Program-made: the position numbers and the translations under genes
In this document: positions 40,149 to 49,928 of the stretch, in pieces
How the letters are laid out: every line of letters starts with the position of its first letter
Numbering within the stretch: the first letter of the stretch is position 1
Notes under the pieces: generated by a model
The model's input: the letters and a program-made list of their open reading frames with translations, nothing else
Databases searched by the model: none
Told to the model about the DNA's origin: nothing
NCBI GenBank assembly: GCA_016715405.1
Contig: JADKAE010000051.1
Span: forward strand, 31,873-95,872
DNA from: Saprospiraceae bacterium
GTDB lineage: Bacteria; Bacteroidota; Bacteroidia; Chitinophagales; Saprospiraceae
Length of the DNA stretch: 64,000 nucleotides
Direction: 5' to 3'

Positions 40149-41198
40149 ATGCCGGATTTAGAGGCTATTTCAACTGTGGGAGTGATCGGAGCAGGCAGCT
40201 TTGGACTGGCAGTGTCCAACCTGTTGGCGCACAACGTCGACGTGCTGCTTTTCAGTCGCCGGGCATCGCTGGTAGAAGAAGTCAACCTGCACCACCGGCA
40301 TTTGGATGTCAAATTATCTAATCGCATCCAGGCCACCTCCGATATCCAGGAAATAGCCGAGCGTTGCTTTTTGCTGTTTCCCATCGTGCCTTCAGCCAGC
40401 TTCCGTCGGATGATGCGCAACCTGGGACCACATTTGCGGCCCTATCATATCCTCATTCACGGCACCAAAGGTTTTGACGTGCACGGCATGGAAGACGACG
40501 AAAATACCCTTCAGGAAATCAGCCGCCAGGATGTACATACGATGAGTGAAGTGATGCGCCAGGAAAGCGTAGCTGTAAGGGTAGGCTGCCTATCGGGCCC
40601 CAACCTGGCCAGCGAAATACTGGAAGGCCAACCCACCGCGACGCTCATCGCCAGCCAGTTCAAAGAAGTGATCAACCTGGGCAAAGCGGTGCTCAACAGC
40701 AGGCATTTCCACGTATTCGGCTCCCACGACCTGATAGGCGCCGAATTGGCCGGCGCCCTCAAAAACATTATAGCTATTGGTTCGGGCATCCTGGCCGGCA
40801 AAGGTCTGGGCAAAAATATCCAGGCGATGCTGATTACCCGCGGCCTCACCGAGATGGTGCACTTTGGCGATGCGATGGGCGCCGACAGCTCCGCTTTTTT
40901 CGGCACTGCCGGCATCGGCGACCTCGTGGCCACCGCTACCAGCAGCAATAGCCGCAATTTTACCTTCGGCTACCGCCTCGGCCGCGGCGAAACCCGCGAG
41001 GAAATCGCACACACGATGCCCGAAGTGGCCGAAGGCGTGCGCACCCTCCAAATTGCCCGCCACCTGTCCAAAAATGCAAAACTGCACCTCCCCATTATAG
41101 AAGTGCTCTATCGAATTGTTTTTGAAAATTACGATATCAACCGCGCCTTAGAATTTCTTATGACATTCCCCTATGACGTGGATGTGGACTTTCTTTGA
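40149..41198 (+). CDS. gpsA: Glycerol-3-phosphate dehydrogenase [NAD(P)+]
   Basis: Makes sn-glycerol 3-phosphate for phospholipid synthesis. The dinucleotide fold VGVIGAGSFGLAVSNLLA is near residues 11-28. CLSGPNLASEI, the ELAGALKNIIAIGSGILAGKGLGKN catalytic region and GTAGIGDLVATATSSNSRNFTFGYRLGRG are clear. Length is 349 residues, at the long end of the family. ATG 40149 lies 40 bases after the phosphorylase stop, so the two may share a transcript. A repeat hairpin starts two bases after its stop. Confidence 0.95.
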   Translation: MPDLEAISTVGVIGAGSFGLAVSNLLAHNVDVLLFSRRASLVEEVNLHHRHLDVKLSNRIQATSDIQEIAERCFLLFPIVPSASFRRMMRNLGPHLRPYHILIHGTKGFDVHGMEDDENTLQEISRQDVHTMSEVMRQESVAVRVGCLSGPNLASEILEGQPTATLIASQFKEVINLGKAVLNSRHFHVFGSHDLIGAELAGALKNIIAIGSGILAGKGLGKNIQAMLITRGLTEMVHFGDAMGADSSAFFGTAGIGDLVATATSSNSRNFTFGYRLGRGETREEIAHTMPEVAEGVRTLQIARHLSKNAKLHLPIIEVLYRIVFENYDINRALEFLMTFPYDVDVDFL

Positions 41199-41199
41199 A

Positions 41200-41294
41200 G
41201 GTTTATGAGGGCTGATGAGGGTTGATGAAAGTTGATAAATAAACCCTCATAAACCCTCATAAACCCTCATAAACCCTCATAAACCATCATAAAC
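41200..41294. repeat. Intergenic word-repeat hairpin, AAACCCTCAT family
   Basis: The left arm has TTTATGAGGG and TGATGAGGG words (41200-41237); the right arm has four perfect ATAAACCCTC units of 10 bases, then AAACCATCATAAAC. The hldD ATG follows the last repeat base directly. Confidence 0.9.
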
Positions 41295-42268
41295 ATGATA
41301 GTAATCACCGGCGCCGCAGGTTTCATCGGCAGTTGTTTAGTACAAAAACTCAACGAGGAAGGACACCTCAACTTATTACTCGTGGATGATTTTAGCCGCG
41401 AAGACCGGCAGCGCAATCTGTTGGGCAAGCAATATATCGCCAAATTTCACCGCGACGACTTCCCCGATATATTATCTCGGATGCACGCCGATATCCAATT
41501 CATATTTCACATCGGCGCCCGCACCGATACCACCGAGCAGGATACTGTCATTTTTGACCAACTGAACCTCAATTACACCAAAACGCTGTGGAATATATGC
41601 GCGCAGTTTGGCATCCCCTTGCTGTATGCCTCCAGTGCGGCCACTTACGGCATGGGCGAACACGGCTACAACGATGACCACGATATTGTAAATGATTTGC
41701 ACCCGCTCAACCCCTACGGCCGCTCCAAAAACGATTTCGATATTTGGGCTTTACAGCAAAAAATGCGCCCCCGCATTGGTACGGGCTCAAATTTTTCAAC
41801 GTGTACGGTCCCAACGAATACCACAAAGGCCGCATGGCATCGGTGATATTCCACACCCTGAACCAGATCAAGGCCAGCGGACAAATGAAGCTGTTCCGCT
41901 CGCACCGCGCCGGCATCGGCGACGGCGAGCAAAAGCGCGATTTTATTTATGTGAATGACGTGGTAGAGGTGTGTTATTTTTATATAAAAAAACGACCCGA
42001 AAGCGGTTTGTATAACGTGGGCACCAGCCAGGCTCGCACTTTTCTCGACCTGGCTACGCTTACTTTTAAAGCGATGGGGCTTTCGCCAAATATCACCTTT
42101 ATCGATACGCCCGAAGATATTCGTGAGACCTACCAGTATTTTACCGAAGCGAATATGGAAAAACTGCGCGCCGCCGGCTATGATAAGCCCTTTTACTCAC
42201 TGGAAGCGGGGATTGCGGAATACGTAGCGGCCTACCGGTCAGACCGCTACCAGCGGTCAGACCGGTAG
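41295..42268 (+). CDS. hldD: ADP-L-glycero-D-manno-heptose 6-epimerase-like SDR, frameshifted
   Basis: Extended short-chain dehydrogenase for nucleotide-sugar epimerisation; the closest pattern is HldD of LPS-core heptose synthesis. Visible are the NAD loop ITGAAGFIGSCLVQKL, FHIGARTDTTE, LYASSAATYG, the catalytic YGRSK, and FFNVYGPNEYHKGRMASV. One missing A near 41762 splits the frame at LQQKNAPPHWYGLKFFNVYGP. Corrected length is about 324 residues. The last dozen residues (YRSDRYQRSDR) and the TAG stop are translated from the adjacent word repeat. Confidence 0.9.
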
Positions 42269-42292
42269 CCGCTACCAGCGGTCAGACCGGTA
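42233..42292. repeat. Word repeat CGGTCAGACCG / CTACCAG
   Basis: Three GGTCAGACCG palindromic words alternate with GCTACCAGC. The first half is coding (end of hldD), the rest lies beyond its stop. Each word is itself near-palindromic, unlike the arm-loop-arm elements elsewhere. Confidence 0.85.
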
Positions 42293-42382
42293 AAAGCCGC
42301 CCCTCGTCGAAATAACATTAACGTTTGCAGTAAACAACCTACCTTTTACTGTTTTTTTCACCCGACATAAAAAAGTAAAATT

Positions 42383-44557
42383 ATGAAACCATTTTTCCTG
42401 CTTTTGCCGCTAATCGCTTTCTTTGCCGCCTGTACCGGCGATAAAACCGCCGAAAGCGAAAACCAATCTTATATGTCACCCATGTATGCCAAAGCCGACA
42501 GCCTGCAGTCGCCGGCTGCCAAATTAGAGCCCAAAGAGCTCTCAATTCATGGCGATACCCGTATCGACAACTATTTCTGGCTCAACAACCGCGAGAACCC
42601 CGATGTGATCGAGTATCTGAAAGCCGAAAATACTTACCTCGATCAGATTACTTCGCACACCAAAGCCTTCCAGGATAAACTCTTCCAGGAAATGAAAGGC
42701 CGTATCAAAGAAGACCAGTCGGTGCCTTACAAAGACAACGGTTATTACCCGTACCACTTTGAACAGGGCCAGGAATACCCCATTTACGCCCGCAAGAAAG
42801 GCAGTCTCGACGCAAAAGAAGAGATCATGCTCAACGTCAACGAAATGGCCAAACCCTATAAATTTTACAATGTCGGCGGATTGTCGGTGAGCCCCGACAA
42901 CAAAATCCTGGCTTTCGGCGAAGACACGCTCAGCCGCCGCATTTATACTATCAAATTCAAAAACCTGGAAACAGGCAAGATGCTGGCCGACGAAATCCCC
43001 GGCGCTACCGGCAGCGTAGCCTGGGCCAACGACAACAAAACGGTGTTTTACACCCTGAAAGACGCCACCACGCTGCGCGGCTACAAGATCATGAAACACA
43101 AACTCGGTACCCCGACGGCCAAAGACGTAGCCATTTTTGAAGAAAAAGACGAAACCTTCGGCACCGTGGCGTACAAAACCAAATCGAAGAAGTATATCGT
43201 GATCGCCTCGTACGCTACGCTTTCGCAGGAATACCAGGTGATAGAAGCCGACAAACCCGACGGCAAATTCCGTACAATTCAGCCCCGCGAACGCGGCCTC
43301 GAATACGATTTCGACCACTACGGCGATAAGTTTTACATCCGCACCAACTGGAATGCCAAGAATTTCAAGTTGATGGAAACTCCCGAAAAGGCCACCACCA
43401 AAGAAAACTGGAAGGATCTGATCCCCCACCGCGAAGACGTGTTACTGGAGGGTATAGAGATCTTCAAAAATTATCTGGTGCTCACCGAGCGCATGGGCGG
43501 CATCACCCAGTTGCGCATCCGCCCCTGGAACAACAGCGCCGAGCACTATATTAAATTCCCCGAAGACGCCTACGTGGCCTACGTAGGCACCAACCCCGAA
43601 TTCGACACCGAATTGCTGCGCCTGGGCTACCAGTCGATGACCACGCCGGCAACAACCTACGACTACCATATGTCGACCAAGGCTTTTGATATGCTCAAGC
43701 AGCAACCGGTACTCGGTGGTTTTGACGCCGCCAACTATGTGTCGGAACGCATCTTCGTGACCGCCCGCGACGGCGCCAAAGTGCCGGTATCCATCGTGTA
43801 TCGCAAAGGATATAAAAAAGACGGCAAAGCCCCGCTGCTGCTATACGGCTACGGCTCTTACGGCGCCAGCATGCTGGAGCCCTACTTCAGCTCTACGCGC
43901 CTCAGCCTGCTCGACCGCGGCTTCGGTTATGCCATTGCGCATATCCGCGGCGGACAAGAGATGGGCCGCCAATGGTACGACGACGGCAAATTGCTGAAAA
44001 AGAAAAATACCTTCACCGACTTCATCGACTGCGCCGAATACCTGGTGAAAAACAAATACGTGGCCCAAGATCAACTCTTTGCCATGGGCGGCAGCGCCGG
44101 CGGACTGCTGATGGGCGCCGTGGTTAATATGCGCCCCGACTTGTGGAAAGGCGTGGTGGCCTCAGTGCCCTTCGTGGATGTAATCACCACCATGCTCGAC
44201 GAAAGCATACCCCTCACTACCGGCGAATTCGACGAGTGGGGTAACCCCAAAGACAAGGCTTATTACGACTATATCAAGTCGTATTCGCCTTACGACAATC
44301 TGGAAGCCAAAGACTATCCCGCTATGCTGGTCACCACCGGCCTGCACGACTCGCAGGTGCAGTACTGGGAACCTGCCAAGTGGGTAGCCAAATTGCGCAC
44401 CATCAAAACCGATAAAAATCCCTTACTCCTGCATACGAATATGGATGCCGGCCACGGCGGCGCCTCTGGGCGCTTTGAAAGCCTCAAGGAAATTGCGTTG
44501 GAATACGCCTTTATCCTCGACCTGGCCGGTAAGGCGGATGCGGAAGTGAAGAATTAA
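42383..44557 (+). CDS. Oligopeptidase B-like prolyl oligopeptidase (S9A), lipoprotein
   Basis: Serine peptidase acting on short peptides. The N-terminus is a lipoprotein signal (LLLPLIAFFAACTGDK, lipobox AAC), so the enzyme should be envelope-anchored. A seven-blade propeller (about residues 80-430) precedes the alpha/beta hydrolase domain. The catalytic triad is Ser571 in GGSAGG, Asp656 in GLHDSQVQYW and His691 in MDAGHGGASGRF. LYGYGSYGASM and RGGQEMGRQWYDDGK are typical of protease II. Length is 724 residues. It is a single gene. Whether it cleaves after basic residues or proline is not decided by sequence here. Confidence 0.92.
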   Translation: MKPFFLLLPLIAFFAACTGDKTAESENQSYMSPMYAKADSLQSPAAKLEPKELSIHGDTRIDNYFWLNNRENPDVIEYLKAENTYLDQITSHTKAFQDKLFQEMKGRIKEDQSVPYKDNGYYPYHFEQGQEYPIYARKKGSLDAKEEIMLNVNEMAKPYKFYNVGGLSVSPDNKILAFGEDTLSRRIYTIKFKNLETGKMLADEIPGATGSVAWANDNKTVFYTLKDATTLRGYKIMKHKLGTPTAKDVAIFEEKDETFGTVAYKTKSKKYIVIASYATLSQEYQVIEADKPDGKFRTIQPRERGLEYDFDHYGDKFYIRTNWNAKNFKLMETPEKATTKENWKDLIPHREDVLLEGIEIFKNYLVLTERMGGITQLRIRPWNNSAEHYIKFPEDAYVAYVGTNPEFDTELLRLGYQSMTTPATTYDYHMSTKAFDMLKQQPVLGGFDAANYVSERIFVTARDGAKVPVSIVYRKGYKKDGKAPLLLYGYGSYGASMLEPYFSSTRLSLLDRGFGYAIAHIRGGQEMGRQWYDDGKLLKKKNTFTDFIDCAEYLVKNKYVAQDQLFAMGGSAGGLLMGAVVNMRPDLWKGVVASVPFVDVITTMLDESIPLTTGEFDEWGNPKDKAYYDYIKSYSPYDNLEAKDYPAMLVTTGLHDSQVQYWEPAKWVAKLRTIKTDKNPLLLHTNMDAGHGGASGRFESLKEIALEYAFILDLAGKADAEVKN

Positions 44558-44560
44558 AGT

Positions 44561-44657
44561 TATCGGTTGTCGGTTGTGGGTTGTCGGTTTCAGAGCTATT
44601 AGTAGGAAAAAGAACTGATAACGGACAACCGATAACCGACAACCGACAACCGACAAC
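44561..44657. repeat. Intergenic word-repeat hairpin, GGTTGTC family (copy 4)
   Basis: The left arm TATCGGTTGTCGGTTGTGGG continues to 44590; the right arm has five CCGACAA or CCGATAA words (44613-44657). The ATG of the methyltransferase follows at the next base. Confidence 0.9.
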
Positions 44658-45494
44658 ATGGACAACTACCTCTCCCTCAACCGCGAGCTTTGGAACGCTA
44701 AGGTGCCTTACCACCTGCAATCGGAGCTATACGCGCAAGAAGCCTTTATGTCCGGCGCGACCTCGTTGCAATCTATTGAATTGGAACAGGTTGGAGATGT
44801 TAAAGGAAAAACGCTGTTGCACCTGCAATGCCATTACGGGCAGGACACGCTCTCGTGGGCGCGCCTGGGCGCCCGCGCTACCGGCATCGACCTCTCAGAT
44901 GCAGCCATTGCTACTGCTCGTGAGCTAAACGACAAGCTGGGCCTCGATGTCCGCTTTGTCTGCTGCAATGTTTACGACGTGCCCGAACATATCGACGAGC
45001 AATTTGACATCGTATTTACCTCTTACGGTACCATCGGCTGGCTGCCCGACCTCGAAAAATGGGGGCAAGTCGTGAATCGAATGCTCAAACCTGGCGGCGA
45101 ATTTCACTTCGTTGAATTCCACCCTGTGATCTGGATGTTCGACGACGACTTTAAGTACATCGCTTATTCTTATTTCCAGCATGAGGCCATCGTTGAAGAA
45201 ATACAAGGCACCTATGCTGATCGCGACGCGCCCATCAAAAATACGTCGGTGAGTTGGAATCACAGTCTCGACCAGGTATTGGGCACGCTGCTACGCCAAG
45301 GGCTGCGTATCGAGCATTTTGCCGAATACGATTGGTCGCCCTACAAAAGTTTTCCCCGCATGACTCCCGCGCCCCATGGTGGCTGGTATCTCGAAGGATA
45401 CGAAGGCAAATTGCCAATGGTATACGCTTTGAAAGCGACTAAGCCTGAAAGAAACCCTCGTGGAGCTGATTTAATGACTTGGACTAAACGGTAA
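44658..45494 (+). CDS. Class I SAM-dependent methyltransferase
   Basis: Rossmann-fold methyltransferase of 278 residues. Motif I is reworked to LLHLQCHYGQDTLSWARLGARATGIDLS, and DIVFTSYGTIGWLPDL followed by VVNRMLKPGGEFHFVEFHP fit motifs II-III. The C-terminal third is specific to this subgroup (VSWNHSLDQVLGTLLRQGL). Substrate unknown. The start at ATG 44658 abuts a repeat arm, so the leader of its mRNA must include repeat sequence or be extremely short. tpiA follows with its own promoter. Confidence 0.88.
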   Translation: MDNYLSLNRELWNAKVPYHLQSELYAQEAFMSGATSLQSIELEQVGDVKGKTLLHLQCHYGQDTLSWARLGARATGIDLSDAAIATARELNDKLGLDVRFVCCNVYDVPEHIDEQFDIVFTSYGTIGWLPDLEKWGQVVNRMLKPGGEFHFVEFHPVIWMFDDDFKYIAYSYFQHEAIVEEIQGTYADRDAPIKNTSVSWNHSLDQVLGTLLRQGLRIEHFAEYDWSPYKSFPRMTPAPHGGWYLEGYEGKLPMVYALKATKPERNPRGADLMTWTKR

Positions 45495-45498
45495 GTCT

Positions 45499-45506
45499 TA
45501 TATTTG
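45499..45506 (+). promoter_or_regulatory. Minus-7 box for tpiA
   Basis: TATATTTG, with CTTG at 45478-45481 as a possible minus-33 box. A start near 45513 gives a leader of about 15 bases. It overlaps the end of the upstream methyltransferase region. Confidence 0.6.
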
Positions 45507-45527
45507 GCCCATAACCTAACAGGTTTT

Positions 45528-46286
45528 ATGTCAGCACGTCAGCGTTTGGTAGCGGGTAACTGGAAGATGAACAAAAATTACCAGGAAGGCCGCGATCTAA
45601 CTACCGATATCATCAGGTTGTTGCAACCCACCGAGGTAAAAGTGGTGCTTGCCCCGCCGTTCATACACATGAAAAGCGTGAGCAATATCATTCAGGATAT
45701 GACCCACCTCTATCTGGGCGCCCAAAATTGCCACCAGGAAGAAAAAGGGGCGTATACCGGTGAGGTCTCTGCGTCCATGCTGAAATCCACGGGTGTCGAC
45801 TACGTCATTATCGGTCATTCGGAGCGGCGCGAATATTTTGGTGAAACCGATGGTTTGCTGGCTAAAAAAGTTGCAGCCGTATTGGCCAATGATATGTTGC
45901 CCATCTTTTGTTGCGGTGAAAAACTCGATATCAGGGAAGCCGGAACCCACGAAGCGCTGGTGGCACAGCAATTAAAAGAAGGTTTGTTTGGTCTTTCCGC
46001 CGAAGAATTTGCCCGCGTAGTCATCGCTTACGAACCTGTATGGGCTATCGGCACCGGTAAAACGGCCACCCCACAGCAGGCCCAGGAGATGCATCACCAT
46101 ATTCGCAGCCTTATCGCCCGGCAATACGGCAAAGAACTGGCCGAGCAAACCACAATACTCTACGGCGGTAGTTGCAACCCCTCCAATGCCAGCGAGTTAT
46201 TTGCCCAGCCCGACGTAGACGGCGGTCTGATCGGCGGCGCTTCGCTCAAGGCAGAGGATTTTGTAGCTATCGTGAATAGTTTTTGA
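45528..46286 (+). CDS. tpiA: Triosephosphate isomerase
   Basis: Interconverts dihydroxyacetone phosphate and glyceraldehyde 3-phosphate. Catalytic residues are visible: Lys in AGNWKMNK, His in IIGHSERREYFGE and Glu in VIAYEPVWAIGTGKTA. The phosphate loop LYGGSCNPSNASEL and VDGGLIGGASL end the barrel. I start at ATG 45528 (MSARQRLVAGNW), giving 252 residues; the upstream TTG lies inside the promoter box. It converges on rarA through a short word-repeat hairpin. Confidence 0.97.
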   Translation: MSARQRLVAGNWKMNKNYQEGRDLTTDIIRLLQPTEVKVVLAPPFIHMKSVSNIIQDMTHLYLGAQNCHQEEKGAYTGEVSASMLKSTGVDYVIIGHSERREYFGETDGLLAKKVAAVLANDMLPIFCCGEKLDIREAGTHEALVAQQLKEGLFGLSAEEFARVVIAYEPVWAIGTGKTATPQQAQEMHHHIRSLIARQYGKELAEQTTILYGGSCNPSNASELFAQPDVDGGLIGGASLKAEDFVAIVNSF

Positions 46287-46349
46287 GTGAACAGTGAACT
46301 GTGAACTGTGAACAGATCTATGAGCAGTTCACTGTTCACTGTTCACTCC
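46285..46349. repeat. Intergenic word-repeat hairpin, GTGAACT family (copy 1)
   Basis: The left arm GAGTGAACAGTGAACTGTG continues to 46313; the right arm is three GTTCACT words (46327-46349). The 13-base loop is AGATCTATGAGCA. It spans the whole gap between converging tpiA and rarA, whose stops lie at its two edges. The second copy is at 63930. Confidence 0.9.
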
Positions 46350-47631
46350 CTAATACCCATACTTCTCCTTCCACTCCGCTTTCAGCTTTTGGCGTAGTTT
46401 ATCCTCTGCAGCATTGTGTTGAGGGTTGTAAAAGCGTTTTCCTGCTATTTCGGTGGGTAAAAACTCCTGCTCAATAAAATTGCCGGGATAATCGTGGGCG
46501 TATTTGTAACCCTTGCCGTATTGAAGTTGCTTCATGAGTGAAGTAGGTGCATTTCGCAGGTGCAGCGGCACTGGCAGCGAACCGGTCTGACCCACCAGCG
46601 CCATAGCCTCGCTGATGGCCACATAAGCCGCGTTGCTTTTGGGCTGGTAGCCAAATAAATAGCTGCTTGTGATAAAATAATGCGGGCTTCGGGCATGCCG
46701 ATAGTATGAACGGCCTGAAAAGCCGTAGTGGCCATCAATAGCGCATTGGGGTTGGCAAGTCCGACGTCTTCAGCCGCGGCAATCATCATGCGGCGGGCTA
46801 TGAACTTCACGTCTTCACCGCCTTCCAACATGCGGGCCAGCCAATATACGGCGGCGTTGGGGTCGCTGCCACGGATCGACTTGATAAACGCAGAAGCAAT
46901 ATCGTAGTGCTGTTCGCCTCCTTTATCGTACATAGCCAAATGCTGCTGAATGGCTTGCGTGACCAACTCGTCTGTCACCGTCAGTTTTTCCTCCGCAGGC
47001 ATGGTGTCTGACACTAGTTCGATGGCGTTGAGCAATTTGCGGGCATCGCCCCCGGAATACAGCAGCAGCGCATTATTTTCCTCGATAGTGATTTCGCGCT
47101 TTTGCAATTCTTCGTCGTGGTGCAAGGCATTTTCGAGCAAGCCTATCAACTCTTCCTTCGATAAGGAGTTGAGCACGTATACCTGGCATCGCGACAAAAG
47201 CGCGGGGATCACTTCAAAAGAAGGATTCTCCGTGGTGGCGCCGATCAAAGTGATCGTGCCGTCTTCTACCGCGCCCAACAGCGAATCTTGCTGCGATTTG
47301 CTAAAGCGGTGAATCTCATCTATAAATAAAATAGGTTTGGGAGCATTAAAAAAATGCTGTCCACGGGCGCGCTGAATCATGTCCCGCACGTCCTTGACCC
47401 CCGAGTTTATCGCACTGAGCGTGTGAAACGGACTTTTCACCTGTTGGGCCAAAAGGCGAGCCAGGGTTGTTTTGCCTACTCCCGGAGGGCCCCACAAGAT
47501 CATAGAAGGCAGCCTGCCCGTGGCCAGTGCCTTAGTGAGTACTGCCTGCGGCCCTATCAGGTGCTGCTGGCCCACGTATTGCTCCAGGCTCGTAGGCCGC
47601 ATGCGTTCTGCAATGGTATCATCCCACTCAT
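46350..47631 (-). CDS. rarA: Replication-associated recombination protein RarA (MgsA), frameshifted
   Basis: AAA+ clamp-loader-like ATPase acting at stalled forks. ILWGPPGVGKTTLARLLA is Walker A, PILFIDEIHRF Walker B, followed by LIGATTENPSFEV and the C-terminal AIYLATSPKSNAAY and GYKYAHDYPGNF motifs. A frameshift near 46640 separates the last 90 residues. At the N-terminus the frame from ATG 47602 starts inside the conserved RMRPTSLEQYVGQQHL. Adding one C near 47616 links ATG 47631 to give MSGMIPIAERMRP, the normal start, so I use 47631. Confidence 0.92.
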
Positions 47632-47959
47632 ATACAAGCTTTTCCAGGTTTCAAATTATCAAAACGCGGCAACAATGTTGAATTTTTTTTCAACTAATCG
47701 TTTAAGAATTTGCAAAAAAAAGGATAAGGGCTTACATTTGTCTACACAACCCTCCCATCGACTTATCGCTATCTGAAGAGGCTTTCCATTAAACGCAATT
47801 ACTACATACCTGTATTTCATTCCGAACCGATACAAGCTGTTCAGAGCTTGCCAAGGCCATACATACTATAAAAAACAGCCAACTAATTACCCAGCGGCAA
47901 ATGCGGCTATTCATTTGTGCCAGGATTGGTTTATTGTTAACAAAGAAAACACACGACAG
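47632..47959. other. Divergent regulatory region between rarA and a hypothetical gene
   Basis: A 328-base gene-free stretch. It is AT-rich near rarA, with a run of eight T at 47683. It contains one very good plus-strand promoter (47709-47740). The remaining 200 bases form a long leader in front of the gene at 47960; I see no riboswitch or RNA gene in it. Confidence 0.55.
47709..47740 (+). promoter_or_regulatory. Consensus Bacteroidota promoter
   Basis: TTTG (47709-47712), exactly 20 bases, TACATTTG (47733-47740). It fits the primary sigma consensus at every position and would give a leader of about 210 bases for the gene at 47960. Confidence 0.75.
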
Positions 47960-48853
47960 ATGACGATCTTACCGGCCGAACGGCTGCAAACACCTATGTA
48001 CTCACCCCCCGTTACTCCATCGTCTTTGTTGGAAAAGACGATGGTCGAAACCCAATGTTTTTATATTGATGGAGGCAAAAGTACGCTGGTAGTCGGGCAA
48101 AGCGGCATTCGCATTACCTTGCCCGCTTTAGCTTGCCGTGATGCGACCGGGCTGCCCCCCGGCGGCGATATCAGGCTGGAACTCACCGAATTGGTCAATA
48201 AAGGCGAAATGATTGCGGCAGGTATGTCTAATGCTGCTGAAAATCACCTGCTGGAAAGCGCCGTGGTTTTTCACCTCCAGGCACAGTCCGCCGACGGCAG
48301 TTTTTTGTTTTTTGAGACCCCGGTAGAGGTAGACATCCCCATCGATGAATCGCGATACAACCCGTTTGCGTTTCAATTATACTGTGCAGGCCAGTCTTCC
48401 CTCCAGTCGTTTACGGCGTCTTCTGCCTTGCCCAACTGGAAAAAGGCAACGCCTGAAAAACTGTCGCTGCGCCGGATTCACGGGCGTATTTATTTGCACG
48501 GGGCTATTACTTCCACCGGCTGGTGGAGTTGTGCCACGCCGGTATCCGTGAAAGGAAAACAATACATGATCAGCGCGAAGTGCATATTTCCTGAGCCCTT
48601 AGCAGGGGCGCAAATGACGGCTTTTCTGGCTTTGCACCGCTCCAATACCGTTATGCGCATGTACGAAGGCAAACACCACTTTTCCTCTTTCAATGTACCG
48701 CTGAAATTGCCGGCCCGCTTACTCGCCGTAGGGCACGAAGGGGATAAACTCTATTTCAGCGAAACGCTGCTGAATTCCAGCCAGGTATTTTATTACCTTT
48801 ATATGCAGGAAGTTGACGCCGCTTCCCTGGCTGCGTATCTCAACAAACTCTGA
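47960..48853 (+). CDS. Hypothetical protein with a ZU5-like beta-sandwich
   Basis: I do not recognise a named family. I choose ATG 47960 (MTILPAERLQTP) over the GTG at 47915. Residues about 38-135 resemble ZU5-like domains of Bacteroidota surface proteins: ITLPALACRDATGLPPGGDIRLELTEL, then a block ending LLESAVVFHLQAQSADG. The second half has more strand-like segments and ends in AAYLNKL. No signal peptide is evident, so location is uncertain. The next gene starts at the stop and is likely in the same operon. Confidence 0.72.
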   Translation: MTILPAERLQTPMYSPPVTPSSLLEKTMVETQCFYIDGGKSTLVVGQSGIRITLPALACRDATGLPPGGDIRLELTELVNKGEMIAAGMSNAAENHLLESAVVFHLQAQSADGSFLFFETPVEVDIPIDESRYNPFAFQLYCAGQSSLQSFTASSALPNWKKATPEKLSLRRIHGRIYLHGAITSTGWWSCATPVSVKGKQYMISAKCIFPEPLAGAQMTAFLALHRSNTVMRMYEGKHHFSSFNVPLKLPARLLAVGHEGDKLYFSETLLNSSQVFYYLYMQEVDAASLAAYLNKL

Positions 48854-49506
48854 TATGGCGAACATTCTGGATTTCGAGACGGCAGTTGCGGCAGGCATTT
48901 GAAGCCCAGGCCGACCTGGAAAATGCGTTTTTTATGAAGCGCTATATGCGCGAACAATTCAATTTTTATGGCATAAAAAGCCCCGATCGCAAAAACCTCA
49001 TCACAGAAATAAAAAAGGAGAAGGGGCTTCCCGGCCTTCCGGCATTGCAGGAATTCTGCCGCTTTTGCTTTCAGCAAGATGAGCGCGAGTGGCAATACGC
49101 AGTTGGCGACCTGGTAGAACCGCTCGCCCGAAAACTGGACCCTTCGTGGTTGCCTTTACTGGAAGAACTAATCGTTACAAAATCGTGGTGGGATACGGTC
49201 GATTTCCTGTCGCCCAAATTGTGCGGCGGACTATTGCTCGCCCATCCCCATCTGCTGGCGCCTACGGCGCTTAGATGGATCGAATCCGACAACTTCTGGC
49301 TCCAAAGGGCTGCTATACTCGTGCAGTTGACCTACAAACAAAAAACCAACGAGGAACTACTTTTTGCATGTATTACACGCAGGAGTGACAGTAAGGAGTT
49401 TTTTGTGAACAAGGCGGCAGGCTGGGCCTTGCGCCAATACGCACGGGTAGCCCCAGAACAGGTGAAAGTATTTACGAATAAAATCGCCCTCACCATTAAC
49501 TTATAA
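48854..49506 (+). CDS. DNA alkylation repair (AlkD-like HEAT-repeat) protein, frameshifted
   Basis: Predicted AlkD-type glycosylase-fold protein of about 217 residues. The family start LRQAFEAQADLENAFFMKRYMREQFNFYGIKSPDRK is clear, followed by REWQYAVGDLV, TKSWWDTVDFLSP, ESDNFWLQRAAILVQLTYK and DSKEFFVNKAAGWALRQYAR. The WWDTVD segment carries the Asp that AlkD uses for base excision. ATG 48854 (MANILDFETA) is joined to the conserved frame by a one-base correction near 48885. It starts next to the upstream stop, suggesting translational coupling. Confidence 0.86.
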
Positions 49507-49547
49507 GGAGGCTGTTAAGCATCTCGACTTACCCTAATCCTGCCGGC

Positions 49548-49928
49548 TCAATCGCAGTTGATACCCGACACAAAAAGCTTGTTAGACCAAAAAGCTGCGA
49601 ACGGTCTGCCGGTATGACGCCTCACGTATTCAATCTTTACCTGTATGGTATATACGCCAGGAAAGGAATAGGAACCGTGCGCTCCGGTGATTGGTATGCC
49701 ATGTCCAGCTACCTTGCGACTAACTGTCCATGTAGTTGGTACAGCCGTGCTTGGCACCGGCAATGGCGGAGGCGTAACTAGATTTATAAACGCACAATTT
49801 TCGGCCTCCAGCCCATAGCAAATTTGATTGCCGTTCATACTCGAAATTGTAGTTACCATACTCATTTGTCCGTATGTAAGTGTAGCCAAACCTGTGGCTA
49901 TCACCAGTGTCATGATTAATTTTCTCAT
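49548..49928 (-). CDS. Small secreted protein of unknown function
   Basis: No family recognised. ATG 49928 opens a clear signal peptide (MRKLIMTLVIATGLATLTYGQ, cleavage after YGQ). The mature part is about 105 residues with three cysteines (ICYGLEAENC and final GINCD) and a proline-rich turn, TPPPLPVPSTAVP. GSYSFPGVYTIQVKIEYV looks like the last strands of an immunoglobulin or PKD-like fold. A longer frame from 49961 lacks a signal at its start and is rejected. It stands alone. Confidence 0.68.
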   Translation of the reverse strand: MRKLIMTLVIATGLATLTYGQMSMVTTISSMNGNQICYGLEAENCAFINLVTPPPLPVPSTAVPTTWTVSRKVAGHGIPITGAHGSYSFPGVYTIQVKIEYVRRHTGRPFAAFWSNKLFVSGINCD

